Positions 1 to 7,773 of a stretch of DNA of 64,000 nt are shown piece by piece (position 1 is the stretch's first letter; each line of letters opens with the position of its first letter). A program made the position numbers and the translations under genes. The stretch comes from an uncultured Prevotella sp. (GTDB lineage: Bacteria; Bacteroidota; Bacteroidia; Bacteroidales; Bacteroidaceae). The notes beneath the pieces were generated by a model. It was not told the origin of the DNA. It worked only from the letters and a program-made list of their open reading frames with translations, and made no database searches. The stretch covers positions 1 through 64,000 of the forward strand of contig CAMJDL010000009.1 of the NCBI GenBank assembly GCA_946404405.1, written 5' to 3'.

Positions 1-355
1 AACGCTTACGGATACGATAGCCACGGCCCTGAGGTGCCGGTCTCATACGTTTCATAGTCACACCCTCGTCGACAAATACACGGCTCACGTAAAGCTCGCC
101 GTCCTCTGCCTTGCGGTCATTCTTGGCCTCCCAGTTGGCGATAGCCGAGCGGAGAAGCTTCTCTACATTCTCTGAGGCAGCCTTCTTCGAGAAGCGCAGC
201 ACGCCGAGTGCGCGATTCACCTCCATACCGCGGATCATGTCAACGACATAACGCATCTTGCGAGGTGAAGAGGGACAGCCTTTCAGCTTTGCAAAGTACT
301 GTGTCTTATTGGCTGCTTTTCTTTGTTCAGCCGCTAATCTTTTTCTTGCTCCCAT
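1..355 (-). CDS. rplV: 50S ribosomal protein L22 (3' end cut by window)
   Basis: L22 binds 23S rRNA and lines the peptide exit tunnel. Read on the minus strand from the ATG at 355, the protein begins [16 protein letters not shown] and runs through the family signatures ([14 protein letters not shown], then RRI-type basic tail with [18 protein letters not shown]) without reaching a stop, so the last residues lie beyond base 1. It follows rpsS in the usual S10-operon order with a short gap that holds an ATTTTTCATTTTTAATC word repeat. Co-transcription with the upstream ribosomal genes is inferred from spacing. No other identity is plausible. Confidence 0.97.
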   Translation of the reverse strand, partial: MGARKRLAAEQRKAANKTQYFAKLKGCPSSPRKMRYVVDMIRGMEVNRALGVLRFSKKAASENVEKLLRSAIANWEAKNDRKAEDGELYVSRVFVDEGVTMKRMRPAPQGRGYRIRKR

Positions 356-394
356 ATTTAATTTTTCATTTTTAATCTTTAATCACCCTGGGAA

Positions 395-661
395 TTACTT
401 CTTGTTACCGGCATGGCCACCGAAACGACGTGTGGGAGAGAACTCACCCAGCTTGTGTCCTACCATGTTCTCAGTAATATAAACAGGGATGAACTTGTTA
501 CCATTATGAACTGCAACTGTATGTCCCACGAAATCGGGGGAAATCATTGAAGCTCTGGCCCATGTCTTGACGACATTCTTCTTACCGCTCTCATTCATAG
601 CGAGAATCTTCTTCTCGAGCGATACGTTGATGTACGGACCCTTTTTTAATGAACGACTCAT
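395..661 (-). CDS. rpsS: 30S ribosomal protein S19
   Basis: S19 sits in the head of the 30S subunit with S13. The 88-residue product starts [19 protein letters not shown] and contains the family core with [21 protein letters not shown] and [13 protein letters not shown], ending in a basic GGHAGNKK tail. Length and sequence match the bacterial family closely. It lies between rplB (23 nt upstream) and rplV, the canonical S10-operon order, and is probably translated from the same transcript as its neighbours. Nothing unusual is seen. Confidence 0.98.
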   Translation of the reverse strand: MSRSLKKGPYINVSLEKKILAMNESGKKNVVKTWARASMISPDFVGHTVAVHNGNKFIPVYITENMVGHKLGEFSPTRRFGGHAGNKK

Positions 662-684
662 AATTTACTCTTTACTTTTCGTGA

Positions 685-1512
685 TTACTTCTTGTTAGCT
701 CTTTCGATGATGTACTTGTTCGACTGCTTCTTAGGAGCGCGAGTCTTGAGACCCTTAGCGTACAAGCCCTTGCGTGAACGTGGGTGTCCACCAGACTGAC
801 GGCCTTCACCACCACCCATTGGGTGATCGTGCGGGTTCATAACAACACCACGGTTGTGAGGACGACGGCCCAACCAGCGTGAGCGACCAGCCTTACCAGA
901 CTGCTCAAGTGCGTGGTCAGAGTTACCTACACTACCAATAGTAGCCTTACAAGCTGAGAGTACCTGACGGGTCTCACCTGAAGGAAGTTTAATCACACAG
1001 TAGCTACCCTCACGAGAAGTCAACTGAGCAAAGTTACCAGCCGAACGAACCAGCAGGGCACCCTGTCCGGGACGCAACTCAATGTTGTGAATTACGGTAC
1101 CCACGGGGATGTTAGCGAGCGGGAGAGCATTACCTACCTCAGGCACTGCCTCTGCACCCGACATCAAGGTTGCACCAACCTCCAGTCCGTTAGGAGCAAT
1201 GATATAACGTTTTTCACCATCAGCATAGTAGAGCAGAGCAATGCGAGCTGAACGGTTAGGATCATACTCGATTGTCTTAACTACAGCTGGAACACCATCT
1301 TTCTCTCGCTTGAAGTCGATCAGACGATACTTCTTCTTGTGGCCGCCGCCCATGTAGCGGACAGTCATCTTACCGGTGTTGTTTCGACCACCGGTAGAAC
1401 GCTTACCGTAAACGAGAGACTTCTCTGGCACGGATGCAGTAATATCCTCGAACGTGCCAATAACCTTGTGTCTTTGACCCGGTGTAACGGGCTTTAATTT
1501 ACGTACTGCCAT
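685..1512 (-). CDS. rplB: 50S ribosomal protein L2
   Basis: L2 is a core large-subunit protein needed for subunit association and peptidyl transfer. The 275-residue product has the normal family length. It starts [17 protein letters not shown] and carries the conserved C-terminal segment [20 protein letters not shown] (roughly residues 230-250), which includes the histidine region near the peptidyl transferase centre, and [20 protein letters not shown] before it. It follows rplW with a 6-nt gap and precedes rpsS, so it is inside the S10 operon. Confidence 0.99.
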   Translation of the reverse strand: MAVRKLKPVTPGQRHKVIGTFEDITASVPEKSLVYGKRSTGGRNNTGKMTVRYMGGGHKKKYRLIDFKREKDGVPAVVKTIEYDPNRSARIALLYYADGEKRYIIAPNGLEVGATLMSGAEAVPEVGNALPLANIPVGTVIHNIELRPGQGALLVRSAGNFAQLTSREGSYCVIKLPSGETRQVLSACKATIGSVGNSDHALEQSGKAGRSRWLGRRPHNRGVVMNPHDHPMGGGEGRQSGGHPRSRKGLYAKGLKTRAPKKQSNKYIIERANKK

Positions 1513-1518
1513 TTCTTA

Positions 1519-1881
1519 TTATTGAATATTGCTATAAAAATCAATGCTGTCGCCCTCCTTAAGAGTAACGATTGCCTTCTTGAACGCATTCTTGTGACCT
1601 CTCACGAGACCTGCCTTGGTATAGCGGCTTGAGCGCTTACCGGCATAACGAGCCGTGTTCACATCGATAACTGTCACATTGTACAGAGACTCTACCTCTT
1701 TGGCGATCTCAATCTTGTTAGCCTCGGGCTTCACGATGAAACCATACTTGGGCTGAGCCTTCTTGGTCACCTCTTCACCACGATGAGCACCGGTCTTGGC
1801 CTTGAAAGTGCGGTCAACCGATGACTTCTCGGTGATGTTTGTCATCTTCTCTGTAATCAGAGGCTTTATAATGAAACTCAT
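1519..1881 (-). CDS. rplW: 50S ribosomal protein L23
   Basis: L23 lies at the exit of the ribosomal tunnel and is a docking site for trigger factor and SRP. The product is 120 residues, longer than the roughly 95-100 of many bacteria. The extra length is an N-terminal loop around residues 15-45 (SSVDRTFKAKTGAHRGEE) before the conserved YGFIVKPEANKIEIAKEVE core, and VNTARYAGKRSSRYTKAG follows. Start at the ATG at 1881 gives MSFIIKPLITEKMTN, matching the family N-terminus. It lies 46 nt downstream of rplD; that gap holds a TTATTACG tandem repeat. Confidence 0.97.
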   Translation of the reverse strand: MSFIIKPLITEKMTNITEKSSVDRTFKAKTGAHRGEEVTKKAQPKYGFIVKPEANKIEIAKEVESLYNVTVIDVNTARYAGKRSSRYTKAGLVRGHKNAFKKAIVTLKEGDSIDFYSNIQ

Positions 1882-1890
1882 AATTCTTTT

Positions 1891-1921
1891 TCGTTATTAC
1901 GTTATTACGTTATTCCGTTGT
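1891..1921. repeat. Short tandem word repeat (TTATTACG) between rplD and rplW
   Basis: TCGTTATTACGTTATTACG and a degenerate third copy fill most of the 46-nt gap between two ribosomal protein genes. It belongs to the class of short iterated words found at many other sites in this window. No coding role is possible here. Confidence 0.7.
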
Positions 1922-1927
1922 TAAGCT

Positions 1928-2554
1928 TTATCCAAGCACACCATCGATGGCCTTCAGAGAATTCTCGGTAATCACCATCACGTCAGCGTTCAATACCTTG
2001 TAGGTGTTTACGTTAGCTGCGATGATGCACTCAGACTTCTGCAGGTTACGAGACGACAAATATACATTCTTGTTAGACTCGGGCAGAACCACCAACAGCT
2101 TCTTGCCGTCAACCTTCAGGTTCTGGGCCATAGCGATGAACTCCTTCGTCTTGGGAGCCTCGAACTCGAAGTCCTCAACAACGATGATAGCGTTCTCCTG
2201 AGCCTTGTAAGACAGAGCTGACTTACGAGCCAGTGCCTTCACCTTCTTGTTCAGCTTGAAACCATAGTCGCGTGGTGTAGGACCGAATACGCGGCCACCA
2301 CCCTTCAACAGAGGTGAGTTGATATCACCATGACGAGCACCGCCGCCGCCCTTCTGGCGACCCAGCTTGCGGGTAGAACCTGCATGCTCTGAACGCTCCT
2401 TGGCCTTAGCTGTACCCTGACGCTGGTTAGCGAGATACTGCTTTACATCCAGATAAATCACGTGGTCGTTAGGCTCAATGCCGAAGATAGCATCGTTCAA
2501 CGTAACCTTACGTCCGGTCTCCTGACCTTTGATATTCAATACGTTCAATTCCAT
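1928..2554 (-). CDS. rplD: 50S ribosomal protein L4
   Basis: L4 binds 23S rRNA near the tunnel constriction and in some bacteria autoregulates the S10 operon. The 208-residue product starts [17 protein letters not shown] and contains the conserved basic extended loop around residues 45-100 ([20 protein letters not shown], then [11 protein letters not shown] and [13 protein letters not shown]). The globular C-terminal half follows. It starts 3 nt after the rplC stop, consistent with translational coupling. Whether autoregulation occurs here cannot be read from the gene itself. Confidence 0.98.
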   Translation of the reverse strand: MELNVLNIKGQETGRKVTLNDAIFGIEPNDHVIYLDVKQYLANQRQGTAKAKERSEHAGSTRKLGRQKGGGGARHGDINSPLLKGGGRVFGPTPRDYGFKLNKKVKALARKSALSYKAQENAIIVVEDFEFEAPKTKEFIAMAQNLKVDGKKLLVVLPESNKNVYLSSRNLQKSECIIAANVNTYKVLNADVMVITENSLKAIDGVLG

Positions 2555-2557
2555 AGC

Positions 2558-3172
2558 TTACTTCTCAATTAAAACAGTTGAACCATTACAACCAGCGCAG
2601 CTACCCTTCACCAACAGAAGGTTGTGCTCTGGAATTACCTTTAACACTTTCAGGTTCTGCGTTGTCACGCGGTCGCCACCCATCTGGCCACCCATGCGCA
2701 TACCCTTGAACACCTTGGCGGGATAAGAACAAGCACCGATAGAACCGGGCTTACGCAGACGGTCGTCCTGACCGTGAGTGCTCTGACCCACACCACCAAA
2801 ACCGTGGCGCTTAACAACACCCTGGAAACCCTTACCCTTAGAGGTGCCTACAACGTCAACAAACTCTGTGTCGTTGAACAGCTCTACGGTGATTACGTCT
2901 CCGAGGTTGTGTTCCTCGTCAAACTTGAACTCGGCCAAGTGGGCCTTTGGTGTTGTACCTGCCTTCTTGAAGATACCCATCATTGCTTTGGTGGTGTTCT
3001 TCTCCTTCTTGTCGCCGTAAGCGAGCTGAAGAGCAGCATAGCCGTCCTTCTCGACGGTCTTCACCTGAGTAACAACACAAGGACCACATTCGATAACAGT
3101 GCACGGTACATTCTTACCGTCGGCACTGAAAACGGAAGTCATTCCGATTTTTCTTCCAATTAATCCTGGCAT
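2558..3172 (-). CDS. rplC: 50S ribosomal protein L3, first gene of the operon here
   Basis: L3 is an early-assembling large-subunit protein. The 204-residue product starts [20 protein letters not shown] and has the family hallmark segment with [17 protein letters not shown] and [20 protein letters not shown]. In most S10 operons rpsJ precedes rplC. Here the 250 nt upstream contain no S10 gene; instead there is a promoter-like box at 3368-3375 and a long leader, then a small membrane protein gene. The operon therefore appears to begin at rplC in this genome. Confidence 0.98.
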   Translation of the reverse strand: MPGLIGRKIGMTSVFSADGKNVPCTVIECGPCVVTQVKTVEKDGYAALQLAYGDKKEKNTTKAMMGIFKKAGTTPKAHLAEFKFDEEHNLGDVITVELFNDTEFVDVVGTSKGKGFQGVVKRHGFGGVGQSTHGQDDRLRKPGSIGACSYPAKVFKGMRMGGQMGGDRVTTQNLKVLKVIPEHNLLLVKGSCAGCNGSTVLIEK

Positions 3173-3375
3173 TTCAGTTTAAATTTTAATAATAATGTTA
3201 TTTAACTAAATATATTTTCTCGTTTCGCATCAGTGTCATTTTACCACTCTAACTTTTAGAGCACACACATAAAGAAACGAACTACATCTTCCTTTTCGAA
3301 GACTAAGTCGCTCTTTTTCAGTGCTTTGATAGCTATTCAGCCAGCGCAATGGGCACTTTTGCGGGTGCAAAGGTA
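3173..3375 (-). promoter_or_regulatory. Promoter and ~190-nt leader of the rplC operon
   Basis: On the minus strand TACCTTTG (3368-3375) fits the Bacteroidota -7 consensus. It is followed by about 190 nt of leader before the rplC ATG. The leader begins with GC-rich self-complementary sequence (GCACCCGCAAAAGTGC) and ends in an AT-rich stretch of the sort Bacteroidota use in place of a Shine-Dalgarno site. A leader this long ahead of a ribosomal operon may be regulatory; that is inference. Confidence 0.55.
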
Positions 3376-3425
3376 CATATTTTAAATGGAAAACCCAATA
3401 GTAGAAAGCTGTTTTATAACGTTAT

Positions 3426-3572
3426 TTAATGTTTTTTAGCTTTCAACATCGAGTAAAGTAGGTAGACTACCAATACGATAGCCATAGTAAGAAGGTACCA
3501 CCGCAGGTCGTACCACGCTGCGATAGCACCTTCTTTGATTCCTGCGAACAGGGTTTTAAAAAATAATACCAT
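3426..3572 (-). CDS. Small single-pass membrane protein, unknown
   Basis: A 48-residue reading frame starts at the ATG at 3572: MVLFFKTLFAGIKEGAIAA, then WYDLRWYLLTMAIVLVVYLL (one clear transmembrane segment at about residues 21-40), ending SMLKAKKH. It begins 6 nt after the stop of the secreted esterase upstream, so the two are probably one transcript. The hydrophobic helix with a basic tail suggests an inner-membrane protein with the C-terminus in the cytoplasm. A similar small membrane frame lies at 17762-17878. I do not recognise a family, so function is unknown. Confidence 0.6.
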   Translation of the reverse strand: MVLFFKTLFAGIKEGAIAAWYDLRWYLLTMAIVLVVYLLYSMLKAKKH

Positions 3573-3578
3573 ACTCGT

Positions 3579-5132
3579 TTATTTTCTGGGGGTATTGCCT
3601 GGTCTGGCACCTGGGAAGCCTCCGAAACCGCCGAAGCCTTGCTGTGGGGCTATCTCGGGCTCACCATAGACAGAAGCCTCAGCATCCTTGCTGTTCAGTT
3701 TGAACACCATGAACTTAGGATTCTTCTCGGTACAGGGCTTCCATACGCCACCCTTAGGACCGTTGGGATCGCTATACTTGGCGAAGTTGGTCCATGCAGT
3801 CAGCATTTTTTCGCTCAGGTCCCAGTCGCCCTTGGTCCAAGGACGCCAGCAGTGCTTCAGGCTCTTGAACACGAACCAGAGGTCGCTGGAGTGGAAAGCA
3901 CCCTTCAAGCGCTGCGTCACCTCGGGATGACTGCCGTCGTCAGGCAACGGACGGGCAAACTCGTAAGCCCAGGCTTTGCCGCCCTTCTGGTCGCGAACCT
4001 TACAGAACTCGGCAATGTTGGGCGACATGTTGCCCATATCGTTCAGGGTGAAGCCAATCATATAAGGCACGTCGGCCAGGGTTCCCTCACGCGTCGCATC
4101 GTCGAAGCTCTTCTTGCTGACGTAGCCGTCAATCATCGGCATGAAGCCCATACCCATGCGCATCATACCTCCAAAGCCACCACCCTGTGGGGCGGGGTTG
4201 TTCACCTGCTGATAGAGTGTCGGCAGTGCGAAGACGGTCTCGGTAGAGGCCTGACGCATTTTTTGCAGGTCGGTCATGCCGGCCCAGTCAAACATCTTCT
4301 TGGCGTTGTTGGCTGCATCCTCGATGGAACCACCACTATAGCGGCCACCCATCATACCACCACCGTTGGGGTTAGGGATGCTCAGTCCCTGGGCACTCAT
4401 AATGACGGCCTTGTGGAACAGACCGCGAGCCAACGGACTCTCGCAGAGGGTGCGAACGCTACCGCCACCGGCACTCTGTCCGAAGATGGTCACGTTGTTG
4501 GGGTCGCCACCAAACTGCTCGATGTTCTTCTTGATCCACTTCAGGGCCTCAATCTGGTCCAGGATACCGTAGTTGCCCGACACATGGTTGGGACTCTCCT
4601 CAGCCAGTGCTGGGTGACAGAGGAATCCGAAGATGCCCAGACGGTAGTTGATCGAAACGAGCACCACGTCCTTGGCACCCCACTCCTGTCCGTCGAACTC
4701 AGGCTCAGAGCCGAAGCCCTCGCGATAGCCACCACCGTGAATCCACAGTGCTACGGGCAGCTTCTTGCCAACCTTGCCGGGAGCCTTGGTCCACACGTTC
4801 AGATACAGGCAGTCCTCACTGAAGGCCGCTTCCTTACCATAGCCCCACTCCGTATAGTAGCCACCAGTGTACTGGATGGCCTGATAGCTCGGGCGACCAA
4901 AGGTGTCGCAAATCTTCACACCCTTCCAGGGCACTACGGGCTGCGGCGCCTTCCAACGGTTCTCACGGATGGGAGGTGCAGCATAGGGAATGCCACGATA
5001 GACAAACACGTCAGGATGGTCGTCGGCCAAGACGCCCTGAACCTTACCACCTTCGATAGTTAACACGGGATTTTCTGCTGCATGAGCAGACACTGCTACC
5101 AAGAGCAGAAGCGGCAAAAATAGTTTTTTCAT
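3579..5132 (-). CDS. Secreted carboxylesterase, type B family
   Basis: This is an alpha/beta hydrolase of the carboxylesterase type B family, exported by a signal peptide ([18 protein letters not shown]). Family landmarks are the oxyanion-hole segment with WIHGGGYREGFG, the EDCLYLNVWTK segment, the nucleophile elbow FGQSAGGGSVRT and a histidine in GAFHSSDLWFVF that fits the catalytic His. The usual acidic residue in a NxDEG motif is replaced by GFTLNDMGNM, so the third triad member is unclear. The length of 517 residues is typical. Glycine-rich stretches (GGGMMGGRYSGG; GGFGGFPGAR at the C-terminus) are unusual insertions. The substrate is unknown; plausible targets are acetyl or other esters on plant polysaccharides. 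The small membrane gene 3' of it may be co-transcribed. Confidence 0.88.
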   Translation of the reverse strand: MKKLFLPLLLLVAVSAHAAENPVLTIEGGKVQGVLADDHPDVFVYRGIPYAAPPIRENRWKAPQPVVPWKGVKICDTFGRPSYQAIQYTGGYYTEWGYGKEAAFSEDCLYLNVWTKAPGKVGKKLPVALWIHGGGYREGFGSEPEFDGQEWGAKDVVLVSINYRLGIFGFLCHPALAEESPNHVSGNYGILDQIEALKWIKKNIEQFGGDPNNVTIFGQSAGGGSVRTLCESPLARGLFHKAVIMSAQGLSIPNPNGGGMMGGRYSGGSIEDAANNAKKMFDWAGMTDLQKMRQASTETVFALPTLYQQVNNPAPQGGGFGGMMRMGMGFMPMIDGYVSKKSFDDATREGTLADVPYMIGFTLNDMGNMSPNIAEFCKVRDQKGGKAWAYEFARPLPDDGSHPEVTQRLKGAFHSSDLWFVFKSLKHCWRPWTKGDWDLSEKMLTAWTNFAKYSDPNGPKGGVWKPCTEKNPKFMVFKLNSKDAEASVYGEPEIAPQQGFGGFGGFPGARPGNTPRK

Positions 5133-5230
5133 AAGTTGTTTTAAAACAATTGTACAGTTGTTTAAGTTCTATAGCATTTTCTTAGACTAAAAAAACGTCC
5201 GAAGGTTTAATCTATTTATAAAAAAAATAG

Positions 5231-5238
5231 TACCTTTG
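5231..5238 (+). promoter_or_regulatory. -7 promoter box (TACCTTTG)
   Basis: TACCTTTG lies 28 nt before the ATG of the downstream hydrolase and matches the Bacteroidota TAnnTTTG consensus. It serves the plus-strand gene divergent from the esterase. Confidence 0.7.
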
Positions 5239-5266
5239 CAGCACACAAGAAAAAAGGAAGACAGAT

Positions 5267-6250
5267 ATGACAACAGAGAATCCATACGTCAAGCAGTTCC
5301 CCGACCTCATGGCCGGCAAGACACTGCTCTACTGCCACGGTTTCGGTTCCAGTGGCCAGTCAGGCACCGTCACACGTCTGCGCACAGTCATGCCGCAGGC
5401 CCGTGTCATTGCACCCGACCTGCCCGTCGATCCGCACGAGGCCATCGCCCTACTCCACCGCATCTGCGACGAGGAGCATCCCGACCTCATCATCGGCACG
5501 TCCATGGGCGGCATGTATGCCGAGCAGTTGCGTGGCTTCGACCGCATCTGCGTCAATCCAGCCCTGGAGATTGCCGAAACCATGAAGGCCCACGGCATGA
5601 CGGGCACGCAGCAGTTCCAGAATCCGCGTCTGGACGGTGTTCAGGAGTTCTATGTCGACAAGGCACTGGTGAAGGCCTACCGTGACGTGTCCGAACAGCG
5701 CTTCGAGGGACTGACCGACGACGACTGCCAGCACGTATGGGGACTCTTTGGCGACCGCGACGACCTGGTGGACACCTTCGACATGTTCTGCCAGCACTAC
5801 CCGCAGGCCACCCACTTCCACGGCGAGCACCGTATGGATGACCAGAGCTACATGCACAGCGTGATGCCCGTCATTCGTTGGATTGACGACCAGCAGCGCC
5901 ATCGTCAGCGTCCTATAATATATATAGGTATAGAGACCATGTTCAATGCGTACCGTCAGCCCGCCTCATCAGTACAGAAGGCCGTACGCCTGTTGATAGA
6001 GCACTACGACGTCTATTTCGTGACCGATGCCCCACAGCCAGAGACGGCCTCATGGCTCGAAGAGTATATCAACGTACCTGCGTGGCGCCACACCATCTAC
6101 ACCTACCGTCGCGACCTGCTGTATGGCGACTACCTGATAAGCCAGAGGAAGGAGGGTGACACCATGGCCACGCTCCTTGAGTATGGGTCCGATACGTTTA
6201 AGACGTGGGATGACATCATCGACTACTTCTCGCATCTCGGAGGCCAATAG
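5267..6250 (+). CDS. YqiA-type alpha/beta hydrolase fused to a degenerate 5'-nucleotidase-like domain
   Basis: Residues 18-205 form a YqiA/UPF0227-type alpha/beta hydrolase: LLYCHGFGSSGQSGT near the start, the nucleophile elbow IIGTSMGGMYA with Ser79, GDRDDLVD for the acid, and His197 in SYMHSVMPV. Residues 216-327 (from RPIIYIGIETMFNAY to YGDYLISQRKEGDT and TWDDIIDYF) resemble 5'(3')-deoxyribonucleotidases of the HAD superfamily, in which the first motif reads IDMDG; here it is IGIETM, so both catalytic aspartates are missing. The second half is therefore probably a non-catalytic or repurposed domain. The protein has no signal peptide and is cytoplasmic. A strong terminator follows at 6283-6309. 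Substrate is unknown. The domain reading comes from sequence pattern only. Confidence 0.75.
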   Translation: MTTENPYVKQFPDLMAGKTLLYCHGFGSSGQSGTVTRLRTVMPQARVIAPDLPVDPHEAIALLHRICDEEHPDLIIGTSMGGMYAEQLRGFDRICVNPALEIAETMKAHGMTGTQQFQNPRLDGVQEFYVDKALVKAYRDVSEQRFEGLTDDDCQHVWGLFGDRDDLVDTFDMFCQHYPQATHFHGEHRMDDQSYMHSVMPVIRWIDDQQRHRQRPIIYIGIETMFNAYRQPASSVQKAVRLLIEHYDVYFVTDAPQPETASWLEEYINVPAWRHTIYTYRRDLLYGDYLISQRKEGDTMATLLEYGSDTFKTWDDIIDYFSHLGGQ

Positions 6251-6282
6251 TCCTTTCATGGGGGACACCCCCCATACCCCTA

Positions 6283-6309
6283 TGCAGGGGATCCCTGCAA
6301 TTTTTTTTT
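6283..6309 (+). terminator. Rho-independent terminator
   Basis: TGCAGGG/TCCCTGCA hairpin (6283-6299) is followed directly by nine T residues. It lies 33 nt after the stop of the hydrolase-fusion gene. A second G/C hairpin (ATGGGGG...CCCCCAT, 6258-6275) precedes it. Confidence 0.8.
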
Positions 6310-6411
6310 CATAATCCCCCGTCCCCTTTACTAAAAGGGGCTCCACCTCTCCCTGTATCCCCTCTCCTCAGGCGAGGGGAAAAACGAAAAATCGCGAGTC
6401 GATTTTCCGCA

Positions 6412-6439
6412 ATGTTTTGGTATCGCGGGACGACGCGAT
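6412..6439 (+). repeat. ATGTTTTGGT-hairpin element, copy A
   Basis: ATGTTTTGGT (6412-6421) is followed by stem ATCGCG, loop GGACGA and stem CGCGAT. Copies B and C have the same flank and loop but stem AAGGCG/CGCCTT, so the stem is changed in a compensating way. Confidence 0.8.
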
Positions 6440-6541
6440 GTTCTTTTTTATCATCGCGTTCCGCGATATATCGGCGCAGAAACAAGCGCATGCAATAATC
6501 AGAGCGATAGCCTCAATCAAAGCGCAGCCATAGAAAAAGAC

Positions 6542-6569
6542 AAGGCGTCGTCCCGCCTTACCAAAACAT
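6542..6569 (-). repeat. ATGTTTTGGT-hairpin element, copy B
   Basis: On the minus strand ATGTTTTGGT is followed by AAGGCG, loop GGACGA and CGCCTT. It is inverted relative to copy A 103 nt away and identical to copy C at 8748-8775. Confidence 0.85.
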
Positions 6570-6888
6570 CTGGATAATAGCGGACTCGCTATTATCCGGT
6601 AGTCCTTCCATGTAGGGAAGGATTTAGGATAGGTGGATGCTTTCTTTAGTTCTTTCTTTCGCGCCGAAAGAAAGGACAGAATGGGGTGTGGGGGTATCCC
6701 CCACAAAAAGGTTGGCTGAGTTGTCGATAAAAATAGGCTGCATTTTGCTGCGTTATGGAAAAAATACCCTTAAATCTACCACCAATCTACCACCACTCAA
6801 CAAACGCCCTGTACATTAGGGTTTGAGGCCTGCGATGTGAAAAAGTGATGAATGTCATAGAGCAAACCATTGATTTACCAATAGCAAA

Positions 6889-6932
6889 GCAAAGAGTTGC
6901 TGGCAGTAAAGCAAAGAGTTGCTGGCAGTAAA
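6889..6932. repeat. Perfect 22-bp tandem duplication with inverted flanks
   Basis: A 22-bp unit (GCAAAGAGTTGCTGGCAG plus TAAA) occurs twice without spacer at 6889-6910 and 6911-6932. The array is bracketed by TTGATTTAC (about 6870) and GTAAATCAATGATTTAC (6929-6945), which are inverted copies. It sits immediately 3' of the minus-strand gene ending at 6949. Confidence 0.85.
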
Positions 6933-6948
6933 TCAATGATTTACTAAA

Positions 6949-7773
6949 TCAACGACCTTTTTGGAGATTTTTGTGAAAAAGATCGTGGGCCTCGGTTATG
7001 ACGAATTCCAATTTTCTGGGGCCGAAATAGTTCTTCACCCATTGGGCGATGGCCTCCCCAGGCCAGTTCTCAATGCCCACACGACAGGGCATGTGCCTTG
7101 TCAGGTGATTGACGAGATAACAGGCCAGCACCTCCTCTGCCCGTATCTCTCCGACATGATACTTACGCTGGTAGTGGTAGAGGAACTCACCAAAGTAGAT
7201 TTTGCGTAGTTCTGGCGTGCCGAACATCTTATTGAATCCGTTTTTCATGCGGTTAATGGCCTCTTCGTTGGGCATTGTGTGAAACATGGGGACGTTGCCA
7301 GCCAACAGCATCTTCATGTTGATACTGTTCTTATGGACATGCAGGTTCTCGGCAATCTTGTCACGGTCATTGCCGTTTGCCAGTGCATTAGCCTTACAGT
7401 AAAACACCTCGCTGTCAGTCTTCGGCTCCACAATCTCCTGATTGGCAGTTACCACAAACCTGTCGGGAACCATAGGCGTCATAAAGGCTACCATCTCGTC
7501 TGTGTCCTTATTGCGTACAATACGGAATGCGTCTGCCGATTCAACAAGTTCTACGAGTTCGGAGTCCTGCTTGAACCCCAGGGCAGTACGCAACTTGTTA
7601 AACTTCTCCTGCGGATAGCAGAGTGTTACCTCGTCCATATACTCGAAGGCACCGTAGAGCAGATACCATAGCTTGCCAATAGCGTTCCACGACAGTTTCT
7701 TTGCGCGCCAGCGGCGCTCGTAGCTTCTGGCACCTGTAGCGCCCAGTGCTATATCTTCCTTCTGCATCTTCAT
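6949..7773 (-). CDS. Hypothetical protein with a helix-turn-helix-like segment
   Basis: I do not recognise this family. The chosen start (ATG at 7773, MKMQKEDIALGATGARSYER) follows an A-rich stretch; the open frame continues upstream only through a hairpin, so a longer start is unlikely. The 274-residue product is soluble, without signal peptide, and rich in basic and aromatic residues. Residues at roughly 160-175 (NDRDKIAENLHVHKNSINMK) resemble a DNA-binding helix-turn-helix, and a MFGTPELRKIYFGEFLYHYQ segment follows. It has its own -7 box at 7951-7958 and a leader with three hairpins. It lies in an accessory region beside repeats and a toxin-antitoxin pair, so a host-defence or mobile-element link is possible but unproven. 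Confidence 0.5.
   Translation of the reverse strand: MKMQKEDIALGATGARSYERRWRAKKLSWNAIGKLWYLLYGAFEYMDEVTLCYPQEKFNKLRTALGFKQDSELVELVESADAFRIVRNKDTDEMVAFMTPMVPDRFVVTANQEIVEPKTDSEVFYCKANALANGNDRDKIAENLHVHKNSINMKMLLAGNVPMFHTMPNEEAINRMKNGFNKMFGTPELRKIYFGEFLYHYQRKYHVGEIRAEEVLACYLVNHLTRHMPCRVGIENWPGEAIAQWVKNYFGPRKLEFVITEAHDLFHKNLQKGR

Larger units (their letters stand above)
6251..6710. repeat. Mosaic of distinct hairpin repeat elements, no convincing gene
   Basis: This 460-nt stretch is packed with separate palindromes. They include ATGGGGG/CCCCCAT (6258-6275), CCCCTTT/AAAAGGGG around 6324-6340, CCCCTC/GAGGGG around 6360-6379, the ATGTTTTGGT-hairpin element (6412-6439), ATCGCG/CGCGAT (6453-6467), an inverted copy of the ATGTTTTGGT element (6542-6569), GGATAATAGCG/CGCTATTATCC (6572-6597, perfect, 4-nt loop), TCCTTCC/GGAAGGA (6603-6622), CTTTCTTTCG/CGAAAGAAAG (6652-6674, perfect) and TGTGGGGG/CCCCCACA (6687-6705, perfect). 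A 112-codon minus-strand frame (6368-6706) crosses all of it but only translates the repeats, so I do not call it a gene. 6711-6948 holds no gene either; its tandem duplication is listed separately. Confidence 0.8.

Noticed and set aside
3173..3425. Hidden rpsJ gene upstream of rplC
   Set aside because: No frame with S10 motifs is present in this stretch; it is too short and AT-rich and carries a promoter.
3639..5063. Long plus-strand frame (474 codons) over the esterase gene
   Set aside because: It is an antisense shadow of the well-supported esterase; it lacks a promoter and recognisable domains.
6368..6706. Minus-strand 112-codon frame
   Set aside because: It only translates a chain of palindromic repeats; part of it (CFGKAGRR) recurs in another non-coding copy at 8748-8775.
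6870..6945. Possible CRISPR array
   Set aside because: There are only two units without spacers, so it is a tandem duplication. No cas genes are present in the window.
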